Assembly (NCBI RefSeq): GCF_004193775.1
Contig: NC_041004.1
Span: 30,094,411-30,158,410 of the forward strand
Direction of reading: 5' to 3'
Source: Glycine soja
Lineage: Eukaryota; Streptophyta; Magnoliopsida; Fabales; Fabaceae
DNA: 64,000 bases
Part shown: piece by piece, positions 46,360-57,600 of the stretch
How positions within the stretch are numbered: position 1 is the first letter of the stretch
How the letters are laid out: the number at the start of each line of letters is the position of its first letter
Translations under genes and position numbers: made by a program
Notes under the pieces: model-generated
What the model was told of the DNA's origin: nothing
Seen by the model: the letters and a program-made list of their open reading frames with translations, nothing else
The model's database searches: none

Positions 46360-47222
46360 ACTAAAGTGAAACAAAACCCAGTGCGAATCAAGACTTTGAC
46401 ATCTATCATGGGTGGAATGGATGAATGAATGAAGAAATGCATATGACACAGATGCATTTTATGAATATGGGAGCCCGGGAAATTGTCCCCTTCTTAGATA
46501 CAACGTTCGGGTAGCATGGCGCCCGACGTATGCATTTAAGAATGCGACACGGACCCTCCGTCGGTTCGACAAAGTGAGGGGATCAAGACGCAATTCGTGC
46601 ATGATGCAGATGCACAAAGGCACAACATGGGGATGTACATAGTATGACAATATCCACAAATAATCATACAGCAAAGGCGTACATGACATTTAGGACTACA
46701 TGCATGGCAGTGTTTAAAAAGGCACGCAGCGTGTTTGCTTCGTGCCCCTACTTTAGGGACCTACACGGGAGGAACTAAAAGGCTTTTAGTGATAATTCCC
46801 AAGGTGGTCATATCTCTCTTGATGGTTTCTAGAGGTATCATCCCCTTCGAAAAACATATTGCAACAGTAGGGACTACCAGCAACAATATGTTATCAAAGA
46901 GAAAAACTCTAGATGAGGGTTCACTGTTATCAAGCAAGTCAGAGATCTAGCATGACCACAGATTCAACTCCACTCCTTATGTTCCCATGGACCCGGGTAT
47001 AGGGCCCCCCCATTTCAACTCACTGTGTGTGCAAATAGTGTTGGTGTTTGTGTGCATCCAATGAATAAATATTTATCTCATGCATACCTTTCAAAAACAC
47101 ACTAAAAGCATAAAAGAGTTTACATATACAAGAACATAAGGAAAAGGATAAAGAAAAAATAACAAAGGAGAAGTCATGGTAAAGAATGCACACTGATTGA
47201 TTGGCCTAACTCTCTAAAAATA
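46360..47222. other. Ogre 5' leader between primer site and extra ORF
   Basis: Non-coding; no domain in any frame. The position is that of the retroelement leader with packaging signals. Confidence 0.6.
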
Positions 47223-47241
47223 GTCCCCAGTGGAGTCGCCA
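47223..47241 (-). other. Ogre primer binding site (tRNA-Arg type)
   Basis: On the minus strand TGGCGACTCCACTGGGGAC, two bases inside the 5' LTR. Ogre elements are known to use a tRNA-Arg primer with this kind of site. Confidence 0.8.
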
Positions 47242-47243
47242 AC

Positions 47244-48940
47244 TGTCGCAACCTACCCTTCAGTGGGAAGGCGACGCGAGACTCACGGGTGCGTCTTCCA
47301 AGAAAGGAAAATGCGAGGAGTCACCACCAACGTTTATTCGAGGAAAACATTGGAAAAATCGGAAAAGACGTGGTCTACGAACTTTAAGTGTGAAAGGTTA
47401 GGGAGTTGTATTTACGCACGGGGAAGGTATTAGCACCCCACGCGTCCATCACGAGGGACGACAGCCTTTAATCAAGTGTGCAAGTATGACTTCAATTTGT
47501 TTTATTTTCCCTTTTACGTTTTTATGTCTTTTTAAGCCTTTTTTGTATTTTTATCTTTTTGTGGTCGACAAGGGTGTTTCCCTTGCTCCTACGTATTCCT
47601 CAATTGTGATAAGAAAATCAGACCTACGTAGTTCTTTGAGAACTAAACGTTGTTTAAGTTATTTTTATCTTTTTTTGCAAGATATATTGTGACCAAACAA
47701 AAAGTCGTTTAAGGCGTTGGACCATTTAAGCGATCTTTTGATTCTTTTAAAAGGAGAGAAAACATTAAGGCATTGGACCATTAATGATCTCTTGGTTTTT
47801 TGAAAGTAGTGACAAAGTTATGTGTTGACTTTAGGCTTTCGAAAGTCCACGTTTAACCAATAAAAGCAAAGAGGACCATTTAAGGCGTTGGACCTTAAAA
47901 TGGTTTCTAGGTGATTTTTATGGACAAAGCTTGATTTGTGAGTCTTAGTTTCACTTTGGTTATTAATCAATTCAATTAAGAAAAATCCCAAAGAAAAGCG
48001 TCCGATTGAATTTTTTTTATTATTTTATTCAAAGATATTTTTGGTTATTTTATTATTATTTTGCCTCTTTTGGTTTTAAACGTGGTTACGATGTGAAAGA
48101 TTGGTTGGATTTTATTCTAACACAGATTAAACGATATTACAACTCAAATGATCGTTGGAAATTCATTTTATTATTGATTAGGCGAGAAAACGACTTAAGT
48201 AAATGGTTAAAGCACGTCAAAAGGGGATACGGAAAGCAAACGAAATAAAAATAAAAGCACGTGAAACAAGTCGGGACCACTAGGGGTACATAGAATGAAT
48301 TTAAAGGTTCGATTTCGGGAACTTACCGGTTGAAGACCGAAGAACGACGAAGAACGATGAAGAACAGTGGATAATCTTCACGAAATTGCTCACGGAAACG
48401 TCTTGGAAGCATTACGGAAGCGCCTCGGCTTGAATTTTCTTCACGGAAACAATTTTTCTCACTAATTTCAAGAGAATCCTAAATACCAGAAGGGCTAAAC
48501 GAAATTACTTTGCCGCCCAGCTCGCCCAGGCGAGCTGGGTTGCTTCCACTAGAAGGCACCGCCTTCTGTTGGAACACCCTAGAAGGCCCAAGTGGGCTTG
48601 GTTGCTATTTGTGCATCCCTTTTTACTAAATACACTCCCCCTTTTGCCTTTTATGCTGATTCTTTTTCCGTAACGTTGCAGAACTTTACGGATTACGTAA
48701 AGACACTTATTTTATTTCCGTAATGTCGCAAAACCTTACGGATTCATGCAATAATCCCCTTTTTTGACCTCTGGAATGTTGCGGAACTTTACGGATTGCG
48801 CGACAATGCTCCCTTTCGACTTCCGAATTGTCGCGGAACTTCACGGATTACCTAACAATGGGTGTTAAGTACCTCAAAGCGGTCAAGCAAAGGTTGCAGG
48901 CCATCAAACAATGGTCCCCAGATGAAATTAGGGTATGACA
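47244..48940 (-). repeat. Ogre 5' LTR (right), TATA block deleted
   Basis: 1,697 bases. It lacks the 40-base block that contains TATAAATA in the left LTR; the deletion lies between two TGCC words near 48511, suggesting microhomology. Both hairpins are kept (48516-48539, 48551-48567). It ends gggtatgaca before cttat. Confidence 0.95.
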
Positions 48941-48945
48941 CTTAT
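48941..48945. repeat. Target site duplication of the Ogre element, right (cttat)
   Basis: Partner of 30055-30059. Confidence 0.95.
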
Positions 48946-51589
48946 CCTTGTTGATTTGGCTGACCTTTCGCATGAATTGTAGTTGGGTCAGGGATAAGTG
49001 TCCATGCATCATCAAAAGGAGGAATTGTCGCTTCATTCCCAAGAGGCCACCACTGTGCGGAGTATGCTTTTAAGATGTGCTCATTCGTGTAAACAACATC
49101 TATATATTGGTAGTAGTACATGCTCACGTAACCACAAGCTGCAATAATGTGTGAACATGGATAGTGAAGCACAGAATACCTTCCGCATTGACAATAATGG
49201 TCATTCAAGTTAACTACCCACTTTTGTCCGCCACATTGTGTTATAGGATTGAAGCTCTCCTCTACTTCAAACCTTGTCGAGTGGATATCATACACGCAAA
49301 CGATGTGCGAATAAGCTTATTCTTGCTTTTTTCTAAGTTCTTTAACTAGCTTAGAACAATATACTTGTCCTTCATTTAATTGTCTTTGGGCTTGGCGACC
49401 ACGATCAACAAAGTACTTTTGGCACCTACTATATGTTGACTTGACCAACGCTGTTATCGGTATGCTGCGACAATCCTTCAACACCTTATTCACACATTTT
49501 GAGAGGTTGGTTGTCATGTGACCATATCTTCGTCCAGATGTATCGTAAGCCATGCTCCATTTTTCCTTTGAAATGCGATCAATCCATGTTGCTATGGCTG
49601 GACTCAATTGACGAAATTTTTCTAAGTTTTGACCAAACACATGCTTGCAAAGAGTGTACGCTGCATCAAATTTGTTACCATCAAAATTTGTAGGTAGATA
49701 TGAAACTTAAATTAACTTCATGTATAAAATAAACCTTACCCAATTTCTTGAACATCTCTTTTGTTTCGCGTTGTTGAATTTGCGATTGAAATTGCTCACT
49801 ATGTGTCGGACGTAGTACACATGATAACCGTGGGGAGGTTGCCAACCAAGTGCTTCGTTAACGACAACAGACTTTATACTCGCGTAACGATCAGATATTA
49901 GAAAATTTTCATTCTTATCTGTGACGTGTTCACGCAAGTGGGCCAAAAACCATGATCATGCTGTTAACGTTTCACCTTCGACCACAACGAATGCTAGAGG
50001 AAGAACACCACCATTTCCATCTTGTGATGTGGCCATTAACAGGGTCCCACGGTATTTCCTGTATAAATGTGTGCCGTCAACTTGTATGATTGGCTTACAG
50101 TACTTAAAAGCCTTTTTACATTGACCAAATGTCCAAAATACTCTATGAAACTGACGATGTTCGCGACTCACCCTATTACCAACAATAAAATCGTCATGTA
50201 GTATTTGAAAATAAGAGGCAGGAGAATTTTGCATGTGTGTTAGCCATGACGAAAGTTTCGCATATGACTCTTCCCAATCGCCATATTCAATTGCAATCGC
50301 CTTTTGTTTCGCCATCCATGCTTTTCTATATGAAACCTTATAGGAAAATTCACTATTTATCCTTTCTTGAATCAAAGAAATTTTTATTGATGGATCTTCT
50401 CTGATCATGCTTGTAATTCAAATAATAAATTAAAATAACAAATTCAAATAACAAATAACACAAAAGTAGGATAATATGAACATAAAAAACGTACCTACTA
50501 CGCAAGTCACAATTAAATCTGAATCAAGCTTCTCATGGTCTTGTGTCATACTCATATTTAGACATGTGTGCGGTCCACCCCATTGTGTCACTTTCCATGC
50601 ATAAGTTTTTTTAGATAAAATTGCCCTCATATAAAAAGGGCAAGGAGACTCTGCACTGTTGTTGGGGCAACAAACGATATATTTGTGCGATTCGGTTTCA
50701 GCAACCTTAAAACTTTGATGCACCTTCATCACATATTGTTTCAGTGCATTTTTGACCGCATCTTTACTGTCAAAATCCATGCGAACATATAATTCTTGTC
50801 CAACATTAAAAGTCGTTGGCATGTCCAAACCGCAAATGTCCTCGTCCGGATGACTCCAATTGACATTGTTATGATGCAAAGCATCATTCCAAAATGGATT
50901 TTGAATTCCTGGTACACCTAATAATTTAAAAAAAAATCAGGTCAAAAAACTACTCGTATTTAGTTACCATTAAATACAGTTGTCATCAAAAGATAGATGT
51001 ATTCAACTAATTTTTTATTTCATAAAATTTACCTTCTGTTGGGTGAACAATTGAAATTGGTTCAATGATGTTGGTGACTTCATCGTCTGTATCAGATATT
51101 CCATCAACACTATCATCTTCATTCAAAGACTCTTCAATGTATGAGTTAGACGCAAGATCATCATCTTCATTATCATGTAAATTGCTTATACTTCTTGGCA
51201 GTTTCGACTCATGATGAGATAGATTATGTCCACATGATAGAACAGAATTTGCAGAATGAAATATAGAACTACCAGCAACATCCTTTTCTACGTACAATTC
51301 TAGAACTGACATTTGTTGTTGTTGTTGAAAACTTTCGATCATAGTTTCAACATCTTCGTCATCACAAATTTGCAAGGCAACATATTTTCCTGAAACTAAA
51401 AATCTACAACTTATAGTATAAATAATTTCATTATTTTCTAACTTTACCTTATCTCCAAATTTTTTTCAAAGCATTGAAACTAATTTCGCGTTTAATCTGA
51501 ATCGCCTTTTTACTGCCTTCGAATATTACACCGTCATTGTCTTCATATACTCTTCCGTTGAAATACAACACTGTAATAATTGAATTCAT
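48941..51589 (-). pseudogene. MULE transposase (mudrA-like, MULE domain plus SWIM zinc finger), main part
   Basis: Minus strand, start MNSIITVLYFNGRVYEDNDG at 51589. A frameshift in an A run near 51460 precedes the acidic N-terminal part (CDDEDVETMIESFQQQQQMS). An intron follows (about 51032-50918), then the MuDR DNA-binding region (PTTFNVGQELYVRMDF, VCCPNNSAESPCPF, WGGPHTC), another intron, and the DDE core with VDGTHLYRKYRG and SDRYASIKSV. HVYYVRHIVSNFN and KWSMAYDTSGRRYGHMTTN follow, then the SWIM finger CQCGRYSVLHYPCSHIIAAC. A TGA at 49956-49958 breaks AWSWFL-type sequence. The 3' end is cut by Ogre and resumes at 30059. It cuts and pastes MULE DNA in the nucleus, but this copy cannot. 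Confidence 0.92.
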
Positions 51590-52870
51590 GATATACCTAC
51601 ATGAACAAAATTAAAAATAATTAATCATAACAATAGTAGTTTTAAAATAAATAAGTGTATTTGCTTGCTTCATCTACTAACTTAAACTTAAACTTAAACT
51701 ACAGATTAAAATTTCATTCTAACTTAAAAAAACTAGAAGGAAATCAGGTAAATATTTGTAAGGCCTAAAAAACCATCAACAAAGGCTTGAAAATAATTAA
51801 ACATAATTAAAATAACTTCAAAGTAAAAAACCTAATTACAAAAATTAATACGCTTAAACTTCACGTTCAAATTTTTTTTCTAAAAAAAACAATTATTACT
51901 TCAATTAAATATTTTGTGAATGATAAAAATAAAAAAAAAATCTATTTGCTTGCTCTATTAAACTTAAACTAGACATTGATACTTTATTCTAACAAAAAAA
52001 TTATTACTCTAATTAAATAATTCAAAAAAAATCCTTAACTTACAAAACTGGAAGATTCACCTCTAAATATTTTTAAGTCAGAAATAACATCAACAAAAGC
52101 TTATAACCCAAAGGGTCACACGTCAAATTTCTAAGCCACAAAAACCATGAACAAAGACGCTTCCAAATAATTACTCATAATAATTTTAAAATAAAAATTC
52201 TAATTCCAAAAATTACTACACTTAAACTTTACCTTTAATTTTTAGTCTAACAAAAAAAATTATTACTTCAACTAATATTTTGTCAATGATAAAAATAAAA
52301 AAAAATTATTTGCTTGCTCTATTAAACTTAAACTAGACATTCATACTTTATTCTAAAAAAAATTATTACTCTAATTAAATAATTTATGAAAAAATCCTCA
52401 ACTTCAAAATCTGCAAGTATCACATATAAATATTCTTAAGGCTGAAATACCTTCACAAAGGCTTATAAATGGAAGAGTTATACTTAAAAAAGTTTCAGAC
52501 ACAAAAACCTAATTCAAATTATTACTGGTAATAATTTTCAAATACAAAATCTAATTCAAAAAATTACTACACTTAAATTTTAGCTTCAAATTTGATTCTA
52601 ACCACAAAATTTATTACTTCAAAATAAACAATTTGTAAATGATAAAAATTATTAAAAAAATTAAGTTGAAACAGAATGAAATAATGCTTCGAAAAATTTG
52701 ACTCAATAAAAATTCCTTCCTTAAAATAAATACAAAAAATCCTTACTTTCAATAAATAAATAGAACTTTGAAGATGGAATGAACAAACTTCAAACAAATA
52801 CAAACTTCAAAGAAAACGTTTCTGCCTTTCTTTCTCTCTTCAGACCACTTTCTTTCTCGCTTCAAAATGT
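51590..52870. repeat. MULE 5' region with three to four imperfect ~300-360-bp tandem units
   Basis: AT-rich. Units share tttgcttgct...attaaacttaaacta, ttctaacaaaaaaattatta and a later ggcttgaaaataatta-like block, seen near 51660, 51950 and 52312, with a partial one near 52560. No coding frame. It lies between the transposase start and the right terminal part, and so includes the promoter region. Confidence 0.7.
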
Positions 52871-53140
52871 GAAATTTGAAGTTATACGATGCTCCTATTT
52901 AAACGAAAACTACACAAAGTCTGGCCATTAAAGCATGCATGTGACCAAGCCAAAATTACACGAAGTCGTCTGGCCATTTAACCATGCACTCTGCAAGCCA
53001 CACTGTATGCATGTGACCCTTCTTGCACAGCTGCAACTCCTAGCTTGTAAATGGTTCAGCCCTAGCCTGCAAATGGTAGCCAGTAAATGGTTCAGCCTAG
53101 CCTGCAAATGGCTCACGAACAATGCCCTAGCCAGATGCAC

Positions 53141-53345
53141 CTGTCTCGCAGGAAGCAATGGCGGGACTGCTTGATGTTGGTCTCGCAAGAAGCAATGGCA
53201 GGACACGTTCCACATTGGCAAGGCTTGTGCATGTCCCGCCATTGCTGTTGGTGGCTTGGGTAGTCTCGCAAGAAGCAATGGCGGGACACGTTCCACGTTG
53301 CCACGGCTTGTGCATGTCCCGCCATTGCTGTTGGCGGCTTGGGTA
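53141..53345. repeat. 83-bp palindrome-bearing subterminal repeats of the MULE right end
   Basis: Units 53180-53262 and 53263-53345, with a partial one before (53141-53179). Each starts gtctcgcaagaagcaatgg and contains caatggcgggac and later its inverse gtcccgccattg, so every unit can fold on itself. Confidence 0.9.
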
Positions 53346-53457
53346 CATGGAATCTTTCCCGCAATTGGTGTTGGCGGCACCCTCGCCTCGCAGCCACGTC
53401 ACCACCCTTCTCGCCAGTGGTGATGGCGGCATCAATGGTCTCGCCATTACTTCCGGC

Positions 53458-53555
53458 GGCACCCCTACAAAAATAGACCCCCTCCGTTAATACTTTCAGA
53501 AGGGACCCTGTTTGGTAAATAGTTTCTAATAGGGTCCCTCTATGATAAATTTGCC
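53458..53555 (-). repeat. MULE right terminal inverted repeat
   Basis: Reverse complement starts ggcaaatttatc and ends ggggtgcc. It has the same length as the left repeat, with about 79 of 98 positions matching by hand. Confidence 0.93.
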
Positions 53556-53564
53556 TCGTTTTGT
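53556..53564. repeat. Target site duplication of the MULE, right
   Basis: tcgttttgt, exact partner of 25643-25651. Confidence 0.92.
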
Positions 53565-54210
53565 CTTCTCCTTATGCCAATTCCACAATTTCTTTAATTT
53601 ACCAGTGTCATCTTAAAGAACTTACCTTATAGTTAAATCATATTAATAAATTAATTAAGTGGCATGATAAATTAGTCTAACAATATTATTAAATATTTGT
53701 GTAAAATATTTTAAACTATTCATATACATAGATTAAACTCTATTTTTAAATTCTTTAAAGAGTTTATTTCCTTTTATGGAAACACACACTACATGCTATA
53801 TATGGCTCATTATATTCAATCCATTGAATTTGGATCATATTTGAAATGAAATACGTTAGGAAAATTCAGTCAGTGCTCGTGTAATAAATTACTTTTTTTT
53901 ATTAATATGCATTGTATCTATGGCTTTAAACTTGATTATTGTGGATTAAGTTTGTTGATAAGTGTTAAGTTTATGGATATGTGTTTAGAAAAGATCTTAT
54001 TTGTGGATTAAGTATCTTGTATGATAATTTTCACACATTAAAGAAATTAGTCTTTAGTTGTCGGTGAATAATAATTAATTTTCACACATTCATTCAACGT
54101 AATAAAGAGAAAACAAGTTTTTGGTTTGCGTCATATTCATATTGACTTGATCGAACTAACTACCTTATTGTTCAAAGTGATTAATTTTTTGTGTGACTAA
54201 ACTAAATGAA
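53565..54210. other. Intergenic DNA between the MULE and duplication copy B
   Basis: AT-rich, no gene recognised. If the 54-kb unit is a tandem duplication, sequence like this should lie immediately left of the window. Confidence 0.5.
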
Positions 54211-54480
54211 TAAATAGAACACCTACAAAGACATTTTGACATTCAAATTAATATTAATCCCACTATAGTGTATATGATACAATGACATACCCATATTTAT
54301 AAGTGTTGATCAGAGTGGGCTGGATTTCTATGTTTAAAGCTCATGGTCCTTATAAGAGAAATGATAGGGTGTTGCTAGGTGCACCCAGCATTATTGCTGA
54401 TGCACCCAACATTTTTTTAAAATACCAAAACTGCTCCTGCATTTTTTTCGCAATAGTGATGGGTGTGTGTGAGGGTGGTC

Positions 54481-54665
54481 CGTAAATCGTACGGATCAAG
54501 TTGATCCGTAAGGTTGATACAAATCAAGTTCATCCGTAAGGTTGATACAGATCAAGTTGATCCGTATATTGATATTAAGCAGATGGATCAACTTGATCCG
54601 TAAGCCTTTTACGGAACAACACGGATATAATGATACATCAACTTGATCAATAAATTGAATCTCTT
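54481..54665. repeat. Cluster of palindromic gatcaagttgatc repeats, copy B
   Basis: Same arrangement as at 271-455, with one base difference (agcagatgg for agcatatgg). Confidence 0.7.
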
Positions 54666-57600
54666 ATTCTTAATCATATGGAATTTTGTGGCTTCAAGTG
54701 TGTCTCCAAAGGCCAAAACTCCTCAAATTTTTAATTTGATCTCCTAAAGCTCTTGCTTAATGTATGGAAATCTCAACTATATAACGATACATCGCCCCAG
54801 CTCCAATCAGTTGTAATTTCTTTTACTTTGAACTAAAAGGTTAAAAAAGAACATCTATCTTAGTAAAGTGTTACAGAAGGAGAAGAGACGAATTCAAAGT
54901 AATACCTTATAAAAGGTGGTTTAAATTGCAAGCGTGAAAAACTAAGTTTATTTTCTAACAGTTTAACCCCAATTTCAGGTGCATAATTAGAATTTCTTAT
55001 GAAATTAGAAGCAAAATCACAAGAAAGTTGTGAGATTCAATTTTCCGGCATAGGTTTGTTGAAACAATCTTGATAGGAGCACGATTTTATGCAGTAGACA
55101 CCAATAGCAAAGGTGTTAAATATCCCAAATAAGTGTCAACCATGATACCACTATACTTAATTGGTTTTGTATGCAGACATTTATCACTTGTAAACAAATT
55201 GACAAATAATAATATAGAGCATATTATGTTTGATCTAATTTTTATCAGTTGAATGATATTTCACATCCTACAAAATATAAACTAGTGGTGACGATGATAG
55301 TAGATAATGATAGACAAGTCAACCAATGATCGTGGCATATCATAACTAAGCATGCTTGTAAGGAAATAAACAAGTTTGAGATCACGTTCAACAAAGAAAT
55401 CAAGAGGATAATGCAATCATACATATGAAAAGAATGCAAACAGAATGAATAAAAATCCAACCTTAATCTTTTGAGATATCCATAGGTCAACATATTAGTA
55501 AAGCTTATTTCTAGAAGCATTTTGTTTGCTCATGGACCGCACACTCTCAGAAACAAGTTCTTGTGTTGTTCCTTCGACAATCACATGGGTTAAATTGTTG
55601 CACATAATTATGCTAGCCTTAATTTATGAATATGCTATATTGTACCCAATTACCATGGTCAATTTTGTATATGTCAATCTAAAAAATGATGGTTAACCAA
55701 TTAGTAAGTTTAATTAACAATCTTTATATGAAAAGTTAACAACATATGTCTAAAACTAAAATTTAAGTTACATATGAACCTAAAACATTAATAGCCTCAA
55801 AAAGTTATATATGAATTGAGTTCTCTACTGACATCATCATTCACACCATTTCTCTTAAAAAACTAAGACAAATATAAAAATTCGATCATGTTGAATATAA
55901 AGTTTCAAAATCATTTTTTCTTAAATCATGTGAGTATAACACATTGTCCAACATTCAATTTATGCACTTACACAACCTAAAAGGACATGTAGATTCTTAG
56001 ACCAAACTAAAACTAGCAGTCCCAACAAATTAGGTGTTTAACAAAAATGAAGATGAAAAATTTGCGTCAAGTTAACACTTGACAACAATGTGATGTGAAG
56101 GATAAAATCCAAGCATAAAGAACTTGTTGACCATTGATCGCTAAGGATCCAACACTTAATTAATAAGACTTAGTAGTCCCAACAAACTAGGTGTTTAACA
56201 AATATGAAGATGAAAGTTTTTCATCAAGTTAACACTTAACAAACAATGTGATGTGAAGGATAAAATCCAAGCATTCAGAAAAAGCATTAAGAACTTGTTG
56301 ACCATTGATCACTAGGGACCAAAAACATAAGTAATAAGACTCTAATCATCACTATCTTGCGATATGAAACAAACCTACTACCAATGACCTTTTTATACTA
56401 ATAATCTAGATCAAACACAAATGTAGCACAACTAACACAATTTGAACCTAAAAACACTCTTAATAAAGAAGAGGAAAGGAATGCTTTGGGTGCATCATGT
56501 GACATGATTAAGACAATAAAGATAAACTTATGCATTATAGTAATCACAAATCGTATACATCTTGTTAACCATGTACAAAATAATTTTAACCATCCTGGTT
56601 AGCATAGTTAACCCAATGACAATATTAGTCTACAAAATAATATCATGACATCAGTAACCATTTGCAATAAGAGAATTAACCATGGTATATATTTTAAATG
56701 TATTAGCTCTATATAATGTGTAGTTAACCGCTGACATCGATAAAATTAACAACTTTCAAATATTGTAAAGCATTAAGCATCATGTCCATATCCTTCATGT
56801 TAATGATACAGGGCGCATGTATGACTTAAGAAGCAGTACAATTATATATAGGCACTTGTTCATCATACCAAAATACAAATAACGCACACACAAAGTAAAA
56901 TATGAAATTTCAACATGCATGTAATGAACCTAAACTATTTTTGGATTCTATAAAATAATAATTCTCGAATCCTAACTCAAGCATGGCAAAGACATTGATT
57001 GGGAATCACACTCAAACATATGGGCAAACTTTTGGATTCTCTCTCAATACTCAAAAACCTTGAACTTTCATCACAATAACTCATAATCTAGATATGTGTG
57101 AACCCAAACAACTAAAGAAGCATGCAAACACAACTATCACAAGCACAACAACCATCATCTCATAAGAAAAAAATTAATACCTAAAGTATTGAGATTTCTA
57201 TATAAATACTTGGGTTACACATAGGTATTTATACAAAAATCACTTATGTCAAGTCGCACAATAAAAACTACGGAGTTAACTACTCTAACGAATAGTGTTA
57301 ACCATTTATCAGTAAAATTACACTTAACTATATACCTAATAGAGTTAACCACTAATCACACATGAGTTAACCCTTTGAATTACTCTGCAACAGTTTCATA
57401 GAGAAAAGAAAGGCATACCTTCAAGTCATGAGAGAAATGCAACCGCAACAATAGTTTCAGGTGAAGTACCTCCGACGACTAACGTTGGACAATGTTCAGA
57501 TCAGGTGCGACGATGGTTTATACAACATGTGACTAGGAGAACGAAATTCAGCTACAACATCAGCTTTAGGTGGACCACCTCCGATGACTAATGTTGACAA

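Larger units (their letters stand above)
30060..48940 (-). mobile_element. Ogre/Tat-lineage Ty3/gypsy LTR retrotransposon, 18.9 kb
   Basis: Minus-strand element with 1.7-kb LTRs (minus-strand start TGTCATACCCTAATTT, end CA), cttat target duplication and a tRNA-Arg-type primer site. In coding order: an extra ORF, gag, protease with G-patch, a probable intron, RT, RNase H, a second RNase H, integrase, another extra ORF, then a tandem-repeat 3' region. Giant size, pre-gag ORF, intron before RT and double RNase H are known marks of the Tat/Ogre lineage. At least eight stops or frameshifts make it non-autonomous. It sits in the last coding part of the MULE transposase. Confidence 0.95.
25653..53555. 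mobile_element. MULE (Mutator-like) DNA transposon with transposase and plant-mobile-domain gene, containing a nested Ogre element
   Basis: The ends are defined by 98-bp ungapped inverted repeats (25653-25750 and 53458-53555) and a flanking 9-bp direct repeat. The span is 27.9 kb, or about 9.0 kb without the nested 18.9-kb Ogre. The element carries a mudrA-type transposase gene on the minus strand from the right end and a plant-mobile-domain gene on the plus strand from the left end, converging at about 29.3-29.9 kb. Both genes have stops or frameshifts, so it is now immobile unless helped in trans. Confidence 0.93.

Noticed and set aside
52928..53490. Overlapping frames rich in C, R and A at the MULE right end
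   Set aside because: Created by the GC-rich 83-bp subterminal repeats; no codon or domain support.
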